Notes: generated by a model from the letters alone, not told the origin. Counted from the first letter of the stretch, positions 1-9,133 are shown. The stretch: 64,000 bases of DNA from Nonomuraea thailandensis (GCF_024172165.1 NZ_JAMZEB010000002.1:7275501-7339500); one strand, 5' to 3'. Numbers and translations: made by a program.

Positions 1-409
1 CGGACAGCACCTCGGGCTGCCCCATCCGGACGCCGGGGTGGCCGATGCGCAGGTCGGCCAGCAGCGCGTACTGGAAGCCCGATCCGGCCGCCACCCCGTT
101 CACCGCCGCCACGACCGGCTTGTCCAGGTCGAGGACCGCCCGGTAGAGGCGGTCGAAGCCGTCGATCCAGGCATCGGAGGCGGCGTGGTCGTCCGGGTCG
201 ATCGTGGCCGTCTCGCCCAGGTCCTGCCCCGCGCAGAAGGCCCGCCCGGCGCCCGTGAGGACGACCGCGCCCACCTCCGGGTCGGCGCCCGCCTCGCACA
301 GCAGCGCGATCAGCCGCTCGCGCATCTCGGCGGTCCAGGCGTTCAGCTTCTCCGGCCGGTTCAGGGTGATCACCGCGACGGGTCCGTCACGGTCCAGCAG
401 CACAGTCAC
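1..409 (-). CDS. Enoyl-CoA hydratase/isomerase (crotonase), C-terminus cut off
   Basis: The reverse strand gives a protein starting VTVLLDRDGPVAVITLNRPE. It carries the crotonase-fold N-terminus, the first oxyanion-hole segment (AFCAGQDLG, about residues 58-66) and the second one (VNGVAAGSGFQYALLADLRI, about residues 103-122). Crotonases hydrate or isomerise acyl-CoA thioesters in fatty-acid or aromatic-acid breakdown; the substrate cannot be told from this part. The GTG start at 409 has AAGGGA five bases upstream. About 136 codons are visible of a usual 250-270; the rest lies left of the window. It is divergent from the LysR gene, which may control it. Confidence 0.88.
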   Translation of the reverse strand, partial: MTVLLDRDGPVAVITLNRPEKLNAWTAEMRERLIALLCEAGADPEVGAVVLTGAGRAFCAGQDLGETATIDPDDHAASDAWIDGFDRLYRAVLDLDKPVVAAVNGVAAGSGFQYALLADLRIGHPGVRMGQPEVLS

Positions 410-495
410 AAGCGTCCCTTCGCAGGTCAACGGGCTTGCCGGGATACAACCAGGTGTGACGGGGCCGTGGCCAACATCAATGAAGTCCCTTGGCG

Positions 496-510
496 ATATC
501 AGAGCGATAT
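496..510. promoter_or_regulatory. Candidate LysR binding site between divergent genes
   Basis: ATATC and GATAT form a perfect inverted repeat with a 5-nt spacer (AGAGC), ending ten bases before the LysR start codon. It contains the T-N11-A pattern (T497, A509) typical of LysR-type operators. A site this close to the start suggests that the regulator represses its own gene. Inferred from sequence only. Confidence 0.5.
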
Positions 511-520
511 GGTGGGGCCG

Positions 521-1414
521 ATGGAGCTGCGTCACCTGCGGTACTTCGTCGCCGTGGCGGAGGAGCTGCACTTCGGCCGGGCGGCGGAGCGGCTGCACAT
601 GGCCCAGCCGCCACTGTCCCAGCGCATCCGCGATCTGGAGCGGGAGCTGGGCGTGCGGCTGTTCGACCGCAACCCGCACCGCGTCTCGCTGACCGAGGCG
701 GGCGCGCTGCTGCTGGAGCACGCCCGCGGCGTGCTCGACCGCGCCGACGCCGCCCGCGAGGCCATGCGCCGCATCCGCCCCGGCGCGTCCGGGGTGCTGC
801 GCGCGGGCGTGCCGCCCGACACGACGCCCATGGCGCTGCGGACGCTGGTGGCGCGCTTCACCGAGCACGTCCCCGACGTGCTGCTGGAGCTGCACGAGCT
901 CACCACGGCCAGCCAGCTCGCCAAGCTGCGCGCCGGGGAGCTCGACGCGGGCCTGGTACGGCACCCCTGCGACACGGTGGGGCTGGAGTCCAGCGAGGTC
1001 GTGCACCGGCGGCTGGGCGTGGTGCTCCCCGCCGGCCACCGGGCGGCCCTCCAGGACGTGGTACGCCTGCGCACGCTCGACGGCTCACCCCTGGTGATCT
1101 TCCCCAGGGAGATGGCGCCGCAGCTCTACGACCACGTGCTGGAGGCGTGCCGCGACAACGGCTTCCTGCCCGGCGCGATCCGGCACGCCCGCAACCCGCA
1201 CTTCGTGCACGGCCTGGTCATGTCGGGGCTGGGGGCGCACCTCAACGAGGAGCCGTACGACGAGCTGCCGGCCGGGCTGGTGTGGCGGCCGATCGACGAG
1301 CCCCGGCTGACCTGGTCCACCTCCGCCGTGTGGCCGCCCGTGCAGGGCGGGGAGGTCGTCGGCGCGTTCGCCGAGGCCGCGCTGGCGGGGCTGCGCTCCG
1401 TCGGGCACGCCTGA
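521..1414 (+). CDS. LysR-family transcriptional regulator
   Basis: A 297 aa protein of normal LysR length. The N-terminal winged helix-turn-helix covers about residues 1-60 (MELRHLRYFVAVAEELHFGR, then AQPPLSQRIRDLERELG). The rest is a LysR-type substrate-binding domain that would sense a small effector. The frame stays open upstream, but the ATG at 521 starts the family's canonical N-terminus and has GGTGGGG just before it, so I use that start; an ATG at 509 would add MVGP. The gene is divergent from the crotonase gene and probably regulates it through the site at 496-510. The effector is unknown. Confidence 0.92.
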   Translation: MELRHLRYFVAVAEELHFGRAAERLHMAQPPLSQRIRDLERELGVRLFDRNPHRVSLTEAGALLLEHARGVLDRADAAREAMRRIRPGASGVLRAGVPPDTTPMALRTLVARFTEHVPDVLLELHELTTASQLAKLRAGELDAGLVRHPCDTVGLESSEVVHRRLGVVLPAGHRAALQDVVRLRTLDGSPLVIFPREMAPQLYDHVLEACRDNGFLPGAIRHARNPHFVHGLVMSGLGAHLNEEPYDELPAGLVWRPIDEPRLTWSTSAVWPPVQGGEVVGAFAEAALAGLRSVGHA

Positions 1415-1552
1415 GATCCCTGTCATCCGGTTCGCGTTCCTGTGCGAACCAGGAGCCAAGGACGCGAGTCCAACCTTTGGAACGATCCTGGCGTCGCCGG
1501 GGTCGTCCTTCAGGGGACACGCACCGGGGGCGGTGCTCGTACAGGGGGATTC

Positions 1553-2431
1553 ATGGACATCGACGCGATGTCGCGCGGGCCTGGGGCGGCCGGCGCGAGA
1601 CGGGGGACGGCGAGGGCGATCGCCGCGGTGGCACTGGCGGCGGGCCTGGGGGGTGCGGGCACGCTCGTCACCAGCGCGGAAGCGGCGCGGGCCGCTTCCG
1701 CGACGACCGCCGCCACCACTGAGGCGGCCTTATCCGCGAGCGCCCTCGCCGCGGCCGCTGCTCCACGGGCCGCTGCGGCGTCCGGGTCCGCTTTCGCGGC
1801 CGGGGGCGCCGCCTTCGCGGCCGGGGCCAGGCCGGTGAACTGCCGGCGGGTCAAGTGCGTGGCGCTGACCTTCGACGACGGCCCCGGCAAGTACACGGAC
1901 GCGCTGCTGCGGAGCCTGGCGGCCTACCGGGCGCGGGCCACGTTCTTCGTCGTCGGGCAGAACGTCGCCGCGTACCCGGGGATCGTGCGCAGGACGCACG
2001 CGGCGGGGCACGAGATCGGCAGCCACACCTGGTCGCACCCGGACCTGACGAAACTGTCGGCCGCGGCGGTGCGCTCGCAGTTCGCCCGTACCGATCGGGC
2101 GATCAGGGCGGCCATCGGGATCACGCCGAAGCTCGTCCGGCCGCCGTACGGGGCGTTCAACGCGACCGTGCGCTCGCAGGCCGGGCGGCCGGTGGTCATG
2201 TGGAGCGTGGACACCCTGGACTGGCGGTACCGCAACAGCGCCAAGGTGGCCCGCAAGGCGATCAAGGCCGTCCGTCCGGGCAGCGTCATCCTCTTCCACG
2301 ACATCCACCCCTCGACCGTGCGGGCCATCCCGAAGGTGCTGAAGAGCCTGTCCAAGCGCGGCTACCGGTTCGTCACCGTCAGCCAGCTCTTCGGGGGCGA
2401 TCCGCCGCGGGTGGTCTACGGCCGGGGCTAG
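1553..2431 (+). CDS. Secreted or anchored polysaccharide deacetylase (CE4, NodB homology)
   Basis: A 292 aa protein. Residues 20-45 are hydrophobic and act as a signal peptide or anchor, followed by an unusually Ala-rich linker (about 45-95). The NodB domain has the expected motifs: TFDDG (residues 106-110, catalytic base and metal Asp), HTWSH (158-162, the two metal His), RPPYG (196-200) and FHDIH (248-252). CE4 enzymes remove N-acetyl groups from peptidoglycan or chitin, so it should act outside the membrane. AGGGGG stands six bases before ATG 1553; the open frame upstream has no better start. The true substrate cannot be told. Confidence 0.9.
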   Translation: MDIDAMSRGPGAAGARRGTARAIAAVALAAGLGGAGTLVTSAEAARAASATTAATTEAALSASALAAAAAPRAAAASGSAFAAGGAAFAAGARPVNCRRVKCVALTFDDGPGKYTDALLRSLAAYRARATFFVVGQNVAAYPGIVRRTHAAGHEIGSHTWSHPDLTKLSAAAVRSQFARTDRAIRAAIGITPKLVRPPYGAFNATVRSQAGRPVVMWSVDTLDWRYRNSAKVARKAIKAVRPGSVILFHDIHPSTVRAIPKVLKSLSKRGYRFVTVSQLFGGDPPRVVYGRG

Positions 2432-2521
2432 CGCTCCCGCGAGCGGGCGCGAACTTCTCTCGCGTCCGTTGAACCGCGCTCGCCGGACGGGCGTATCCGT
2501 CCATGTGAGCGGTGATCGCGC

Positions 2522-3192
2522 ATGAGCCCCGAGCAGAGAGGACGCGGCACCGGCAGCAGGGACACCGCGCAGGCCGGGCGGCCCGGCCTGCGCGGGCTGC
2601 GGGCGGCGGTGTTCGCGGTCGTGTGCGTGCTCGCGGCCCTCGGCATGCACGTGCTGGCCGGGGGGCCGATCGCCGGCCTGGGCACGGTGGTCACGGCCAC
2701 GGCCGCGACGGGCGCGGGCGCGTTCGTGCTGGCCCGGCGCCGCCGGTCCGCCGGGACGCTGCTCGCCGCCTCGTTCGCCGCCCAGTACGGCATGCACCAG
2801 CTCTTCACCGCCGATCTGCTCACCGCGGGCCTGGGCGTCTCCCTGCATCACCACCCCCTGAGCGCGCCGGGCCATCATGGCGGCGGGCTCTACGGCGGCA
2901 TCGTGATGCCGGCGGCGCACGTCCTGGTGGCCGCCGTCTCGGCGTGGTGGCTCGATCGGGGCGAGAAGGCGCTGGCCACGCTGCTGCGGCTGCTGGCCTG
3001 CTCGCTCCACGACCTGTGGGCCCTGCTGACCGCCCGCGACGCGCCGCCCTCCGCACTCCCCCGCCGGCTCCCGGCGCCGGTGAGCGCGGGTGCCGGTGGC
3101 CTCCGCCACGCCCAGGTGCTGGCCTGGGCTCTGTGCCGGCGGGGGCCGCCCCGCCAGGTGCCAGGGATCGACGTCTCGGTCGTTCGCGGTGT
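2522..3192 (+). CDS. Small multi-pass membrane protein, 3' end uncertain
   Basis: The protein starts MSPEQRGRGTGSRDT and has three or four hydrophobic segments (around residues 28-50, 55-70, 80-100 and 128-148) with a His-rich loop between (LHHHPLSAPGHHGGG). The conserved-looking part ends near a CRRGPPRQVPG motif. Similar proteins stand before PepSY genes in actinomycetes, as I recall. The frame then has no stop: it runs through the 19-nt repeat array and about 690 nt into the PepSY gene, to 4048. That overlap is implausible, so either a frameshift or stop loss has occurred, or the C-terminus is repeat-encoded. The coordinates cover only the part before the repeats. Function unknown. Confidence 0.5.
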
Positions 3193-3325
3193 ACGCGCCT
3201 GCTCACGTAGCACGCGCCTGCTCACGCGACACGCGCCGGTCCACGTGGCACGCGCCTGCTCACGTCGGCAAGTGCCTGTTCACGCGACACGGCCCTGTTC
3301 ACGCGGCACCCGCCTGTCCTGCCGC
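3193..3325 (+). repeat. Seven imperfect 19-nt tandem repeats
   Basis: Units start at 3193, 3212, 3231, 3250, 3270, 3289 and 3308; lengths are 19, 19, 19, 20, 19, 19 and 18. Copy 2 reads ACGCGCCTGCTCACGCGAC. The array fills the gap between the membrane protein and the PepSY protein and ends about 28 nt before the PepSY start. It could be a set of protein binding sites, a transcript structure, or a decayed minisatellite. Confidence 0.8.
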
Positions 3326-3353
3326 ATGCGCGCACCTCCGGAACGGAACCCCC

Positions 3354-4868
3354 ATGACCTCTGTCGAAACACGCCCGGAAACAGCCCTCCCCGCGCCCGC
3401 GAAAACCTCCTCCCAGCGCTACCGCGCCGTCTGGCGCTGGCACTTCTACGCCGGCCTCTTCGTCGCCCCGATCCTGCTCGTCCTGGCCGTCACCGGCTCC
3501 ATCTACCTCTTCAAGGAGCCCTTCGAGGAGTGGCGCTACCAGGACGTCCGCACGCTGGCCCAGCCCGCCGCCACGGCCCGCCCCCTGTCGGAGCAGATCG
3601 CCGCCGCCCAGCAGGCGCGGCCGGGCACTCCGGTCATGTCCGTCGTCCCGCCCACGTCCCCCGACCGCACCACCCGCGTCATCCTCCAGGGCGCCGACAC
3701 CGGCCCCTGGGCGCAGGGCGTCTCCGTGTACGTGGATCCGGGCACGGCCACGGTGGTCGGGCAGATCGACGACGGGGCCACGTTCATGCGCGTGGTCCGT
3801 ACGATCCACGGCGAGCTCATGTCCGGCACGGTCGGCGACCGCGTCGTGGAGACCGCCGCCTGCTGGGCCCTGATCCTCGTCGCCACCGGCACGTACCTGT
3901 GGTGGCGCGGCCGGCGTACCCGCAGGAAGCCCGCCCGGCCAGGACGCGGCCGGCTGCGGCGGCTGCACATCCTGACGGGGCTCGGCGGGGGTTCGGTGGT
4001 CGTCTTCCTCGTCCTGTCCGGCCTGCCGTGGTCGGGCGTGTGGGGTGACGGCCTGCAACGCCTCCAGGCCGGTACGGGCTCGACCTACCCCAGCGCCGAC
4101 GACTACCCGCACACCTCCGGCCCGCCCCTGTCCGGCGACCTGTCCACCAACCCGGACGCCAAGGTCCCCTGGGCAGCCGAACGCCTCCCCGTCCCGCCCT
4201 CCCAGGACGCCCCGCCCTCCCAGGACGTCCCGTCCTCCCAGGACGTTTCGCCGTCCCAGGACGTCCCGCGCTCCCCGGACGGGCACGCCGGACACCACGC
4301 CGCGCACGGCGTCCTCCAGCCCGGCGCCCTGCCCATCGAGAACGCCCTGGCCGCCGCCATGCCCGCGATCCGTTCCTGCCCGCCGGCCGAATGCGACCTC
4401 AAGGTCCTGCTGCCGGACGGCCCCCAAGGCGTCTACACGATCGTGACCGACCCGCGCCGCGACCCGTCGGCCGCGCAGACGCTCCACGTCGACCAGTACA
4501 GCGGCCGGGTGCTGGTCTCCTACGGCTGGGCCGAGTACGGCGTGCTCGCCAAGGCCGTCGAGCAGGGCGTCGCCCTCCACGAGGGCCGCCGGTACGGCAC
4601 CGCGAACCTGATCGTGATGCTGGGGGCCTGCCTGACCATCATCACGCTGGTGGTCACCGGGGCGTGGATGTGGTGGAAGCGCCGCCCCCGGGGCCGCGCC
4701 GGCGCCCCGGCCCGCACCACGGACCGGCGCACCACGTACGGGGTGATCGCGGTCATGGCGGTGCTCGGGGTGCTGTTCCCGCTGGCGGGGGTGACCATGG
4801 TGGCGGTCCTGCTGGTGGACCGGCTCGTGGTGCGGCGCATTCCCCTGCTGGCGCGCGTGTTCGGCTGA
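3354..4868 (+). CDS. PepSY-associated TM-helix protein (PiuB-like)
   Basis: A 504 aa membrane protein. The first helix (FYAGLFVAPILLVLAVTGSI, about residues 30-50) is the characteristic PepSY_TM segment. A periplasmic-side PepSY-like region follows, then a helix pair around residues 160-180 and 205-230, a long outer loop, and C-terminal helices. Members are often called iron-regulated membrane proteins and are linked to metal or redox handling at the membrane; the exact reaction is not known. Residues about 281-310 hold five PPSQDV-like repeats followed by a His cluster (GHAGHHAAH), which could bind metal. The ATG at 3354 begins a typical N-terminus, though the frame is open upstream. Confidence 0.83.
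   Translation: MTSVETRPETALPAPAKTSSQRYRAVWRWHFYAGLFVAPILLVLAVTGSIYLFKEPFEEWRYQDVRTLAQPAATARPLSEQIAAAQQARPGTPVMSVVPPTSPDRTTRVILQGADTGPWAQGVSVYVDPGTATVVGQIDDGATFMRVVRTIHGELMSGTVGDRVVETAACWALILVATGTYLWWRGRRTRRKPARPGRGRLRRLHILTGLGGGSVVVFLVLSGLPWSGVWGDGLQRLQAGTGSTYPSADDYPHTSGPPLSGDLSTNPDAKVPWAAERLPVPPSQDAPPSQDVPSSQDVSPSQDVPRSPDGHAGHHAAHGVLQPGALPIENALAAAMPAIRSCPPAECDLKVLLPDGPQGVYTIVTDPRRDPSAAQTLHVDQYSGRVLVSYGWAEYGVLAKAVEQGVALHEGRRYGTANLIVMLGACLTIITLVVTGAWMWWKRRPRGRAGAPARTTDRRTTYGVIAVMAVLGVLFPLAGVTMVAVLLVDRLVVRRIPLLARVFG
4194..4283 (+). repeat. Five 18-nt in-frame repeats in the PepSY gene
   Basis: Units at 4194, 4212, 4230, 4248 and 4266 encode PPSQDA, PPSQDV, PSSQDV, SPSQDV and PRSPDG. They form a flexible acidic spacer just before a His-rich stretch in the extracytoplasmic loop. 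Because the unit is a multiple of three, copy number can change without breaking the frame. Confidence 0.85.
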
Positions 4869-5279
4869 CACCGCCTCCCAGACCGCCCCAGCCACCCCTG
4901 CCCGCTCTCACCACCGACCGCCCTACCCTCGCCCGCCCTGCCCGCCCGGTCGCCCGCCCGGTCGCCCGGCCACCCCCGGCCCCACGCCCGACAACCCTGG
5001 CCCCTCGCCCGGCAGCCCTGGCCGCCCTGGCCGCCCTGGCCGCTGGTCGCCTGACCGCTCCAACGGCGCTGGCGCCGGCTGGCCGGGCGGCCCCGGCTGG
5101 CCTGGCGCCCCGCAGGCTGGCACCCTGGCTGGTCTGGCCGCGCCAACCCGCTCTGGCACCCTGGCCGCGCTCCCCTCGCTGGCCCTTGGCACGCTGGCCC
5201 GTGGCACGCTGCCCTCTGGGCGCATGGGTCAAGTGGGGCGCTGGGGCAGCGGTCTAGTGGTCAGATGCAGGCCGTCGGG
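4869..5279. other. Gene-free, C-rich low-complexity spacer
   Basis: About 410 nt lie between the convergent PepSY and kinase genes. The sequence is dominated by short GCCCTGG, GCCCGCC and CTGGC runs, with no credible ORF on either strand: reverse frames give only Gly/Arg/Gln-rich low-complexity peptides. I see no clear hairpin with a T-tract. It may act as a transcription buffer between the two convergent genes. Confidence 0.6.
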
Positions 5280-7469
5280 TCAGCGGTTGAGCGGCCAGAC
5301 GCGGGCCGTCTGGTCGCGGCCGGCGGTGACCGCGATCGGGCTGCCGTCGAGGAGGCCGATCGCCACCGACCAGACCGCGTCGTCGTGTCCGGTGAGCGGC
5401 GCGCCGAGTTCCTGCCCGGCGTTCAGGTCCCAGACGCGGGCCGTTCTGTCCTTGCTGCCGGTCACCGCGACAGGGGTCCCGTCCAGGTTGCTGATCGCCA
5501 CGGACCAGACCGGGCCCGTATGTCCGGTGAGCGGCCCGCCGAGGGGTTTCCTGGTGGTCAGGTCCCAGATTCTGGCCGTCGTGTCCTCACCGCCGGTGAT
5601 CGCCACCGGCACGCCGTCCAGGGTGCCGAGAGCCGCCGACCGCACCCAGCCGGTGTGCCCGGTCATCGGCGCGCCGACCTGCTTGCCCGACGCCAGGTCC
5701 CAGACGCGCACCGTCCCGTCGTCGCCGGTGGTGACCGCGATGGCCTTGCCGCCGACCTGCCCCGCCGCCACGCCCCACACCGCGCCGTCGTGACCGGTGA
5801 GCGGTCTGCCGGACTGCTCGCCCGTACGCAGGTCCCACACCCGGGCGGTGCCGTCGGCGGAGGCGGTGACGGCGACGTGCCGGTCCCCCACCCGGACGGT
5901 GGCCACGCCCTTGACGTCGCCGGTGTGGCCGGACAGGACGCGGGACTCGCCGGTACGCAGGTTCCGGACGCGGGCGGTGTCGTCGTCGCCGGCGGTGATG
6001 GCGATCGCGGTGCTGTCGAGCTGGTCGAGGGCCACCGACCTGACCCATTCCGTGTGGCCGGTGAGGGTGGCGCCGCTCTGCCGGGAGGTGCGCAGGTCCC
6101 ACAGGCGGGCGGTCTCGTCGTCCGAGCCGGTCAGCGCGACGGGGACGCCGCCGAGCGTGCCGAGCGCCACTGCCCTGATGTCGTTGGTGTGGCCCGTCAG
6201 CGGCCGGCCCGCCTGTCCGCCGCTCGGCGCGGTGGTGCCGACGGTGGCGGCCAGGGGGCTGACGGTGCCCGCGCCGGGTTGCTTCGGCCACATCGCCGCC
6301 ACCAGCACGGCCGCCACGACCACGAGCGCCACCCCACCTGCCACCAGCGCACGGCGCGGCACCCTGCGCGCCGGCGAAGCCTCCGTGAGCAGTGAGGGAG
6401 CGAACGGCAAGGGAGTGGACGGAGAGGAAGTGGACGGTGAAAGCGCGGGCCGTGTCTGCGCCGATGATGCCTGACCGAACGATGCCTGAGTGGGCGGCGT
6501 GGGCGTGGGCGGCGTCAGGGCGTCCGCCGTCCGGCCGGCCTCGTCGTCGGGCGGATCCCAACGGGCCGTGGCCGCATCCACCGGATCGGTCCCGCCACGC
6601 GGAAGAGCAGGCCCACCCGGCGAACCGGCCGACCCGCCAGGAGCGGCCGCGTCCCAGGTGGCCGCCGGGTCGGCCCCGCCGGTCAGCACCCCGACCAGGG
6701 CCTCGGCGGTGAGGCGGCGCGCCGGGTCCTTGTCCAGGCAGGTCACCACCAGCGCCCGCAACGACTCAGGCACCCCCGCCACATCGGGCTCCTCGTGCAG
6801 CAGCGCCCGCAGCACCGAAGCCACCGAGTCCCCCGCGAACGCCCGCCGCCCCGTGGCCGCGAACACCATGGTGGCGGCCCAGCTGAACACGTCCGCCGCC
6901 GGCCCGACCGGGTCCATGCTGACCTGTTCGGGCGCCATGTACCCGGGCGTGCCCACGGCGCCGGTCTGGGTGGCGGCGTGGTCGAGGGCGCGGGAGATGC
7001 CGAAGTCGATCACGACCGGCCCCTCGGGCCCCAGGATGACGTTGCCGGGTTTGAGGTCGCGGTGCACGACCCCGGCGCGGTGGATCGCGGCCAGCGCGGT
7101 GGCGGTCGCGACCGCGAGCCGTTCCAGCCCGCCGCCGGTGCGGGGACCGTCCCGGCGGACGGCTCTTTCCAGCGAATCACCGCGTACGTATTCGCTCACG
7201 ATGTACGGCCGATCGTCGTGCATCCCCATGTCGAGCACGCTGGCCGTGCAGAAGGGCGCGACACGGCGCGCCAGCTCCACCTCGCGCAGGAACCTGCGGC
7301 GAGCCTCGGGGTCCTCCGCCATCCTGGCGTGCAGCACTTTGATCGCGACCTGGTCGCCGGACGGGCTCAGCCCCAGGTAGACCGCCCCCTGCCCGCCCTC
7401 CCCGAGGAACTCGGCGAGCCGGTATCCGGCGATCCGCCCGAGGTCCTCTCCCGGTCGCGGACGTGACAA
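5280..7469 (-). CDS. Membrane Ser/Thr protein kinase with C-terminal WD40 repeats
   Basis: A 729 aa protein. The Hanks-type kinase domain (about residues 15-262) has the P-loop GEGGQGAV (23-30), catalytic Lys44, HRDLK with Asp138, and the DFG motif at 155-157, so it should be active. A Pro/Ser/Thr-rich linker follows, then one helix (about 374-394). Seven WD40-like repeats (about 421-729), each with a GHT/GHD turn and a closing WDL-type motif, would form an external propeller. The layout suggests the propeller senses something outside and controls the inner kinase. The start is TTG at 7469, preceded by GGAGGGG. The gene stands alone; its targets are unknown. Confidence 0.93.
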   Translation of the reverse strand: MSRPRPGEDLGRIAGYRLAEFLGEGGQGAVYLGLSPSGDQVAIKVLHARMAEDPEARRRFLREVELARRVAPFCTASVLDMGMHDDRPYIVSEYVRGDSLERAVRRDGPRTGGGLERLAVATATALAAIHRAGVVHRDLKPGNVILGPEGPVVIDFGISRALDHAATQTGAVGTPGYMAPEQVSMDPVGPAADVFSWAATMVFAATGRRAFAGDSVASVLRALLHEEPDVAGVPESLRALVVTCLDKDPARRLTAEALVGVLTGGADPAATWDAAAPGGSAGSPGGPALPRGGTDPVDAATARWDPPDDEAGRTADALTPPTPTPPTQASFGQASSAQTRPALSPSTSSPSTPLPFAPSLLTEASPARRVPRRALVAGGVALVVVAAVLVAAMWPKQPGAGTVSPLAATVGTTAPSGGQAGRPLTGHTNDIRAVALGTLGGVPVALTGSDDETARLWDLRTSRQSGATLTGHTEWVRSVALDQLDSTAIAITAGDDDTARVRNLRTGESRVLSGHTGDVKGVATVRVGDRHVAVTASADGTARVWDLRTGEQSGRPLTGHDGAVWGVAAGQVGGKAIAVTTGDDGTVRVWDLASGKQVGAPMTGHTGWVRSAALGTLDGVPVAITGGEDTTARIWDLTTRKPLGGPLTGHTGPVWSVAISNLDGTPVAVTGSKDRTARVWDLNAGQELGAPLTGHDDAVWSVAIGLLDGSPIAVTAGRDQTARVWPLNR

Positions 7470-7711
7470 GTGCCCACCCCTCCACCGTCAGCAGCAGCCT
7501 CAGCACGGATACTACGATTACGGGCACCCCATCGGATTACCCAAAAAGGCAATAAAGACTGACATAGCTGGATTTCCGGAGAATGGTCATTCAGAAGTCA
7601 TTCGGAATTGTCCGCGACTTCATTTTCCGCGCCGTACTAGCCCTGGCACCACCCCGAAGACGGGACGTGCCACGATCGAGATCCGCCCGCCGGACGACGA
7701 TCGTGGCAGGC

Positions 7712-9133
7712 ATGAAACTCATCGCGATCGGCGCCGTGCTCGGCGCACTGACCGTGGCGCCCACCGCCTCCGCGGACGCCCCCGGCTGGGGCGCGTGCCA
7801 GGGCGACGACCGGCCGCAGGACCTGCGGTGCTCGTCCGTCGAGGTGCCCGTGAACTGGGCCGAGCCGGACGGCCGCAAGATCACGATCAGGATGGCCCGG
7901 CTGCCCGCCACCGGCGGCGAGCGCAGGGGCACGGTGTTCAGCATCCCCGGCGGCCCCGGCGGCTCGGGCATCGACGACCTCACCTCGTACCGGAGCAGCT
8001 TCGGCAAGCTGCGCGAGCACTTCGACGTGGTCAGCCTCGAGCCGCGCAACGCCACCACGTACGGCCGGCTGCCGCGGAAGTGCTTCGCGACCGGCCCGCT
8101 GCTCACCCGCCCGGACACCCGGGGCGAGTACGCCACGCAGGCGGCCGGGATCCGCCGGGCGGCGCAGGAGTGCAGGAAGCTGGACCCCGAGTTCTTCGAC
8201 CACCTCGACTCGGCGTCCGTGGCCCGCGACATCGACGCGATCAGGGCCGCGCTCGGCGAGGAGCGGCTGAGCTTCATCGCCACCTCCTACGGCGGCGTCC
8301 CCGGCGTCGCCTACGCCCGCCTGTTCCCGCACCGCGTCCGCGCCATGTACCTCGACGGGGCCGTCAACCAGTTGCGCGACGCCATGACGGAGGCGCGGAC
8401 GCGCTATCGGACGTACGAGGCGCAGTTCGGCCGGTTCCTGAAGTGGTGCGACTCGGCCGGCGACGTGTGCGGGGACGACCTGGGCGCCCGCTGGCGCAGG
8501 CTGGTCGCCGCCGCCGACGTCAAGCCCCTGCCCGTCAAGGGCGACCCGGCCACGTACAGCGGGTTCGACCTTCAGGTCGCCGCGATGCCGCACCTCGTCT
8601 CGCCCGGGCCGGGGAACGCGCGCTGGAAGGAGCTCGCCCAGGCCGTCAGGCAGGCCGAGGGCGGGGACGCGACCGGGTTCGCTACGTACGTGCAGGCGGG
8701 CATCGGCACGCCGAAGCCACCGTCGTTCATCGGCATGAACGCCACCCAGTGCGCCGACGGGCTGCGCTACCGCGACTACCGCGACTACCGGGCCGTCCGG
8801 GCGCTGGGCGAGCGGCTCTCGCCGAACCTCCACGGGATGGGCCTGTGGCACCGGCTCGGCTGCTCCGGCTGGCCCGCCCCGGCGGCGAACCCGCCCCGGC
8901 CGCTGCCCGCCGGCCTGCCGCCGTTCCTGGGCGCGGGGACGTGGACCGACCACGCCGACACGGCCGACCTCGTACGGCGGGTGCCGGGCTCGGCGACGGT
9001 CAGGTTCGACGGGCACGGCCACGGGCTGTACCTGACGGGCGACGCCTGCACGATCGGGCACGCCGACGCGTACCTGACGGACCTGCGCCTGCCCGCCCCC
9101 GGCACCACCTGCCGCCCCACGACGGCATCCTGA
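7712..9133 (+). CDS. Secreted S33-type alpha/beta hydrolase (tripeptidyl aminopeptidase-like)
   Basis: A 473 aa protein with a signal peptide ending near Ala21 (VAPTASA, then DAPGWGAC). The proline-iminopeptidase-like motif GGPGGSG (about 80-86) forms the oxyanion hole, TSYGG holds the nucleophile Ser192, and GHGHGLYL near the C-terminus holds the His. The C-terminal part resembles the TAP-like domain of Streptomyces tripeptidyl aminopeptidases, which trim peptides outside the cell. I chose ATG 7712 because it begins the signal peptide; an in-frame ATG at 7583 adds 43 residues that do not look like one. A strong repeat-containing stem follows. Confidence 0.87.
   Translation: MKLIAIGAVLGALTVAPTASADAPGWGACQGDDRPQDLRCSSVEVPVNWAEPDGRKITIRMARLPATGGERRGTVFSIPGGPGGSGIDDLTSYRSSFGKLREHFDVVSLEPRNATTYGRLPRKCFATGPLLTRPDTRGEYATQAAGIRRAAQECRKLDPEFFDHLDSASVARDIDAIRAALGEERLSFIATSYGGVPGVAYARLFPHRVRAMYLDGAVNQLRDAMTEARTRYRTYEAQFGRFLKWCDSAGDVCGDDLGARWRRLVAAADVKPLPVKGDPATYSGFDLQVAAMPHLVSPGPGNARWKELAQAVRQAEGGDATGFATYVQAGIGTPKPPSFIGMNATQCADGLRYRDYRDYRAVRALGERLSPNLHGMGLWHRLGCSGWPAPAANPPRPLPAGLPPFLGAGTWTDHADTADLVRRVPGSATVRFDGHGHGLYLTGDACTIGHADAYLTDLRLPAPGTTCRPTTAS

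Noticed and set aside
2432..2521. Terminator after the polysaccharide deacetylase gene
   Set aside because: The GCGCTCCCGC and GCGGGCGC arms pair only with bulges, so I could not support a call.
3193..3325. CRISPR array
   Set aside because: The units are contiguous with no unique spacers, and no cas gene is present.
3222..4895. 557 aa reverse frame opposite the PepSY gene
   Set aside because: The PepSY protein has membrane helices and family motifs; the reverse frame gives only low-complexity sequence.
4869..5270. Possible collagen-like Gly/Gln-rich peptide on the reverse strand
   Set aside because: It lacks a regular Gly-x-y register, a start with ribosome site and a signal peptide. It is better explained by simple C-rich repeats.
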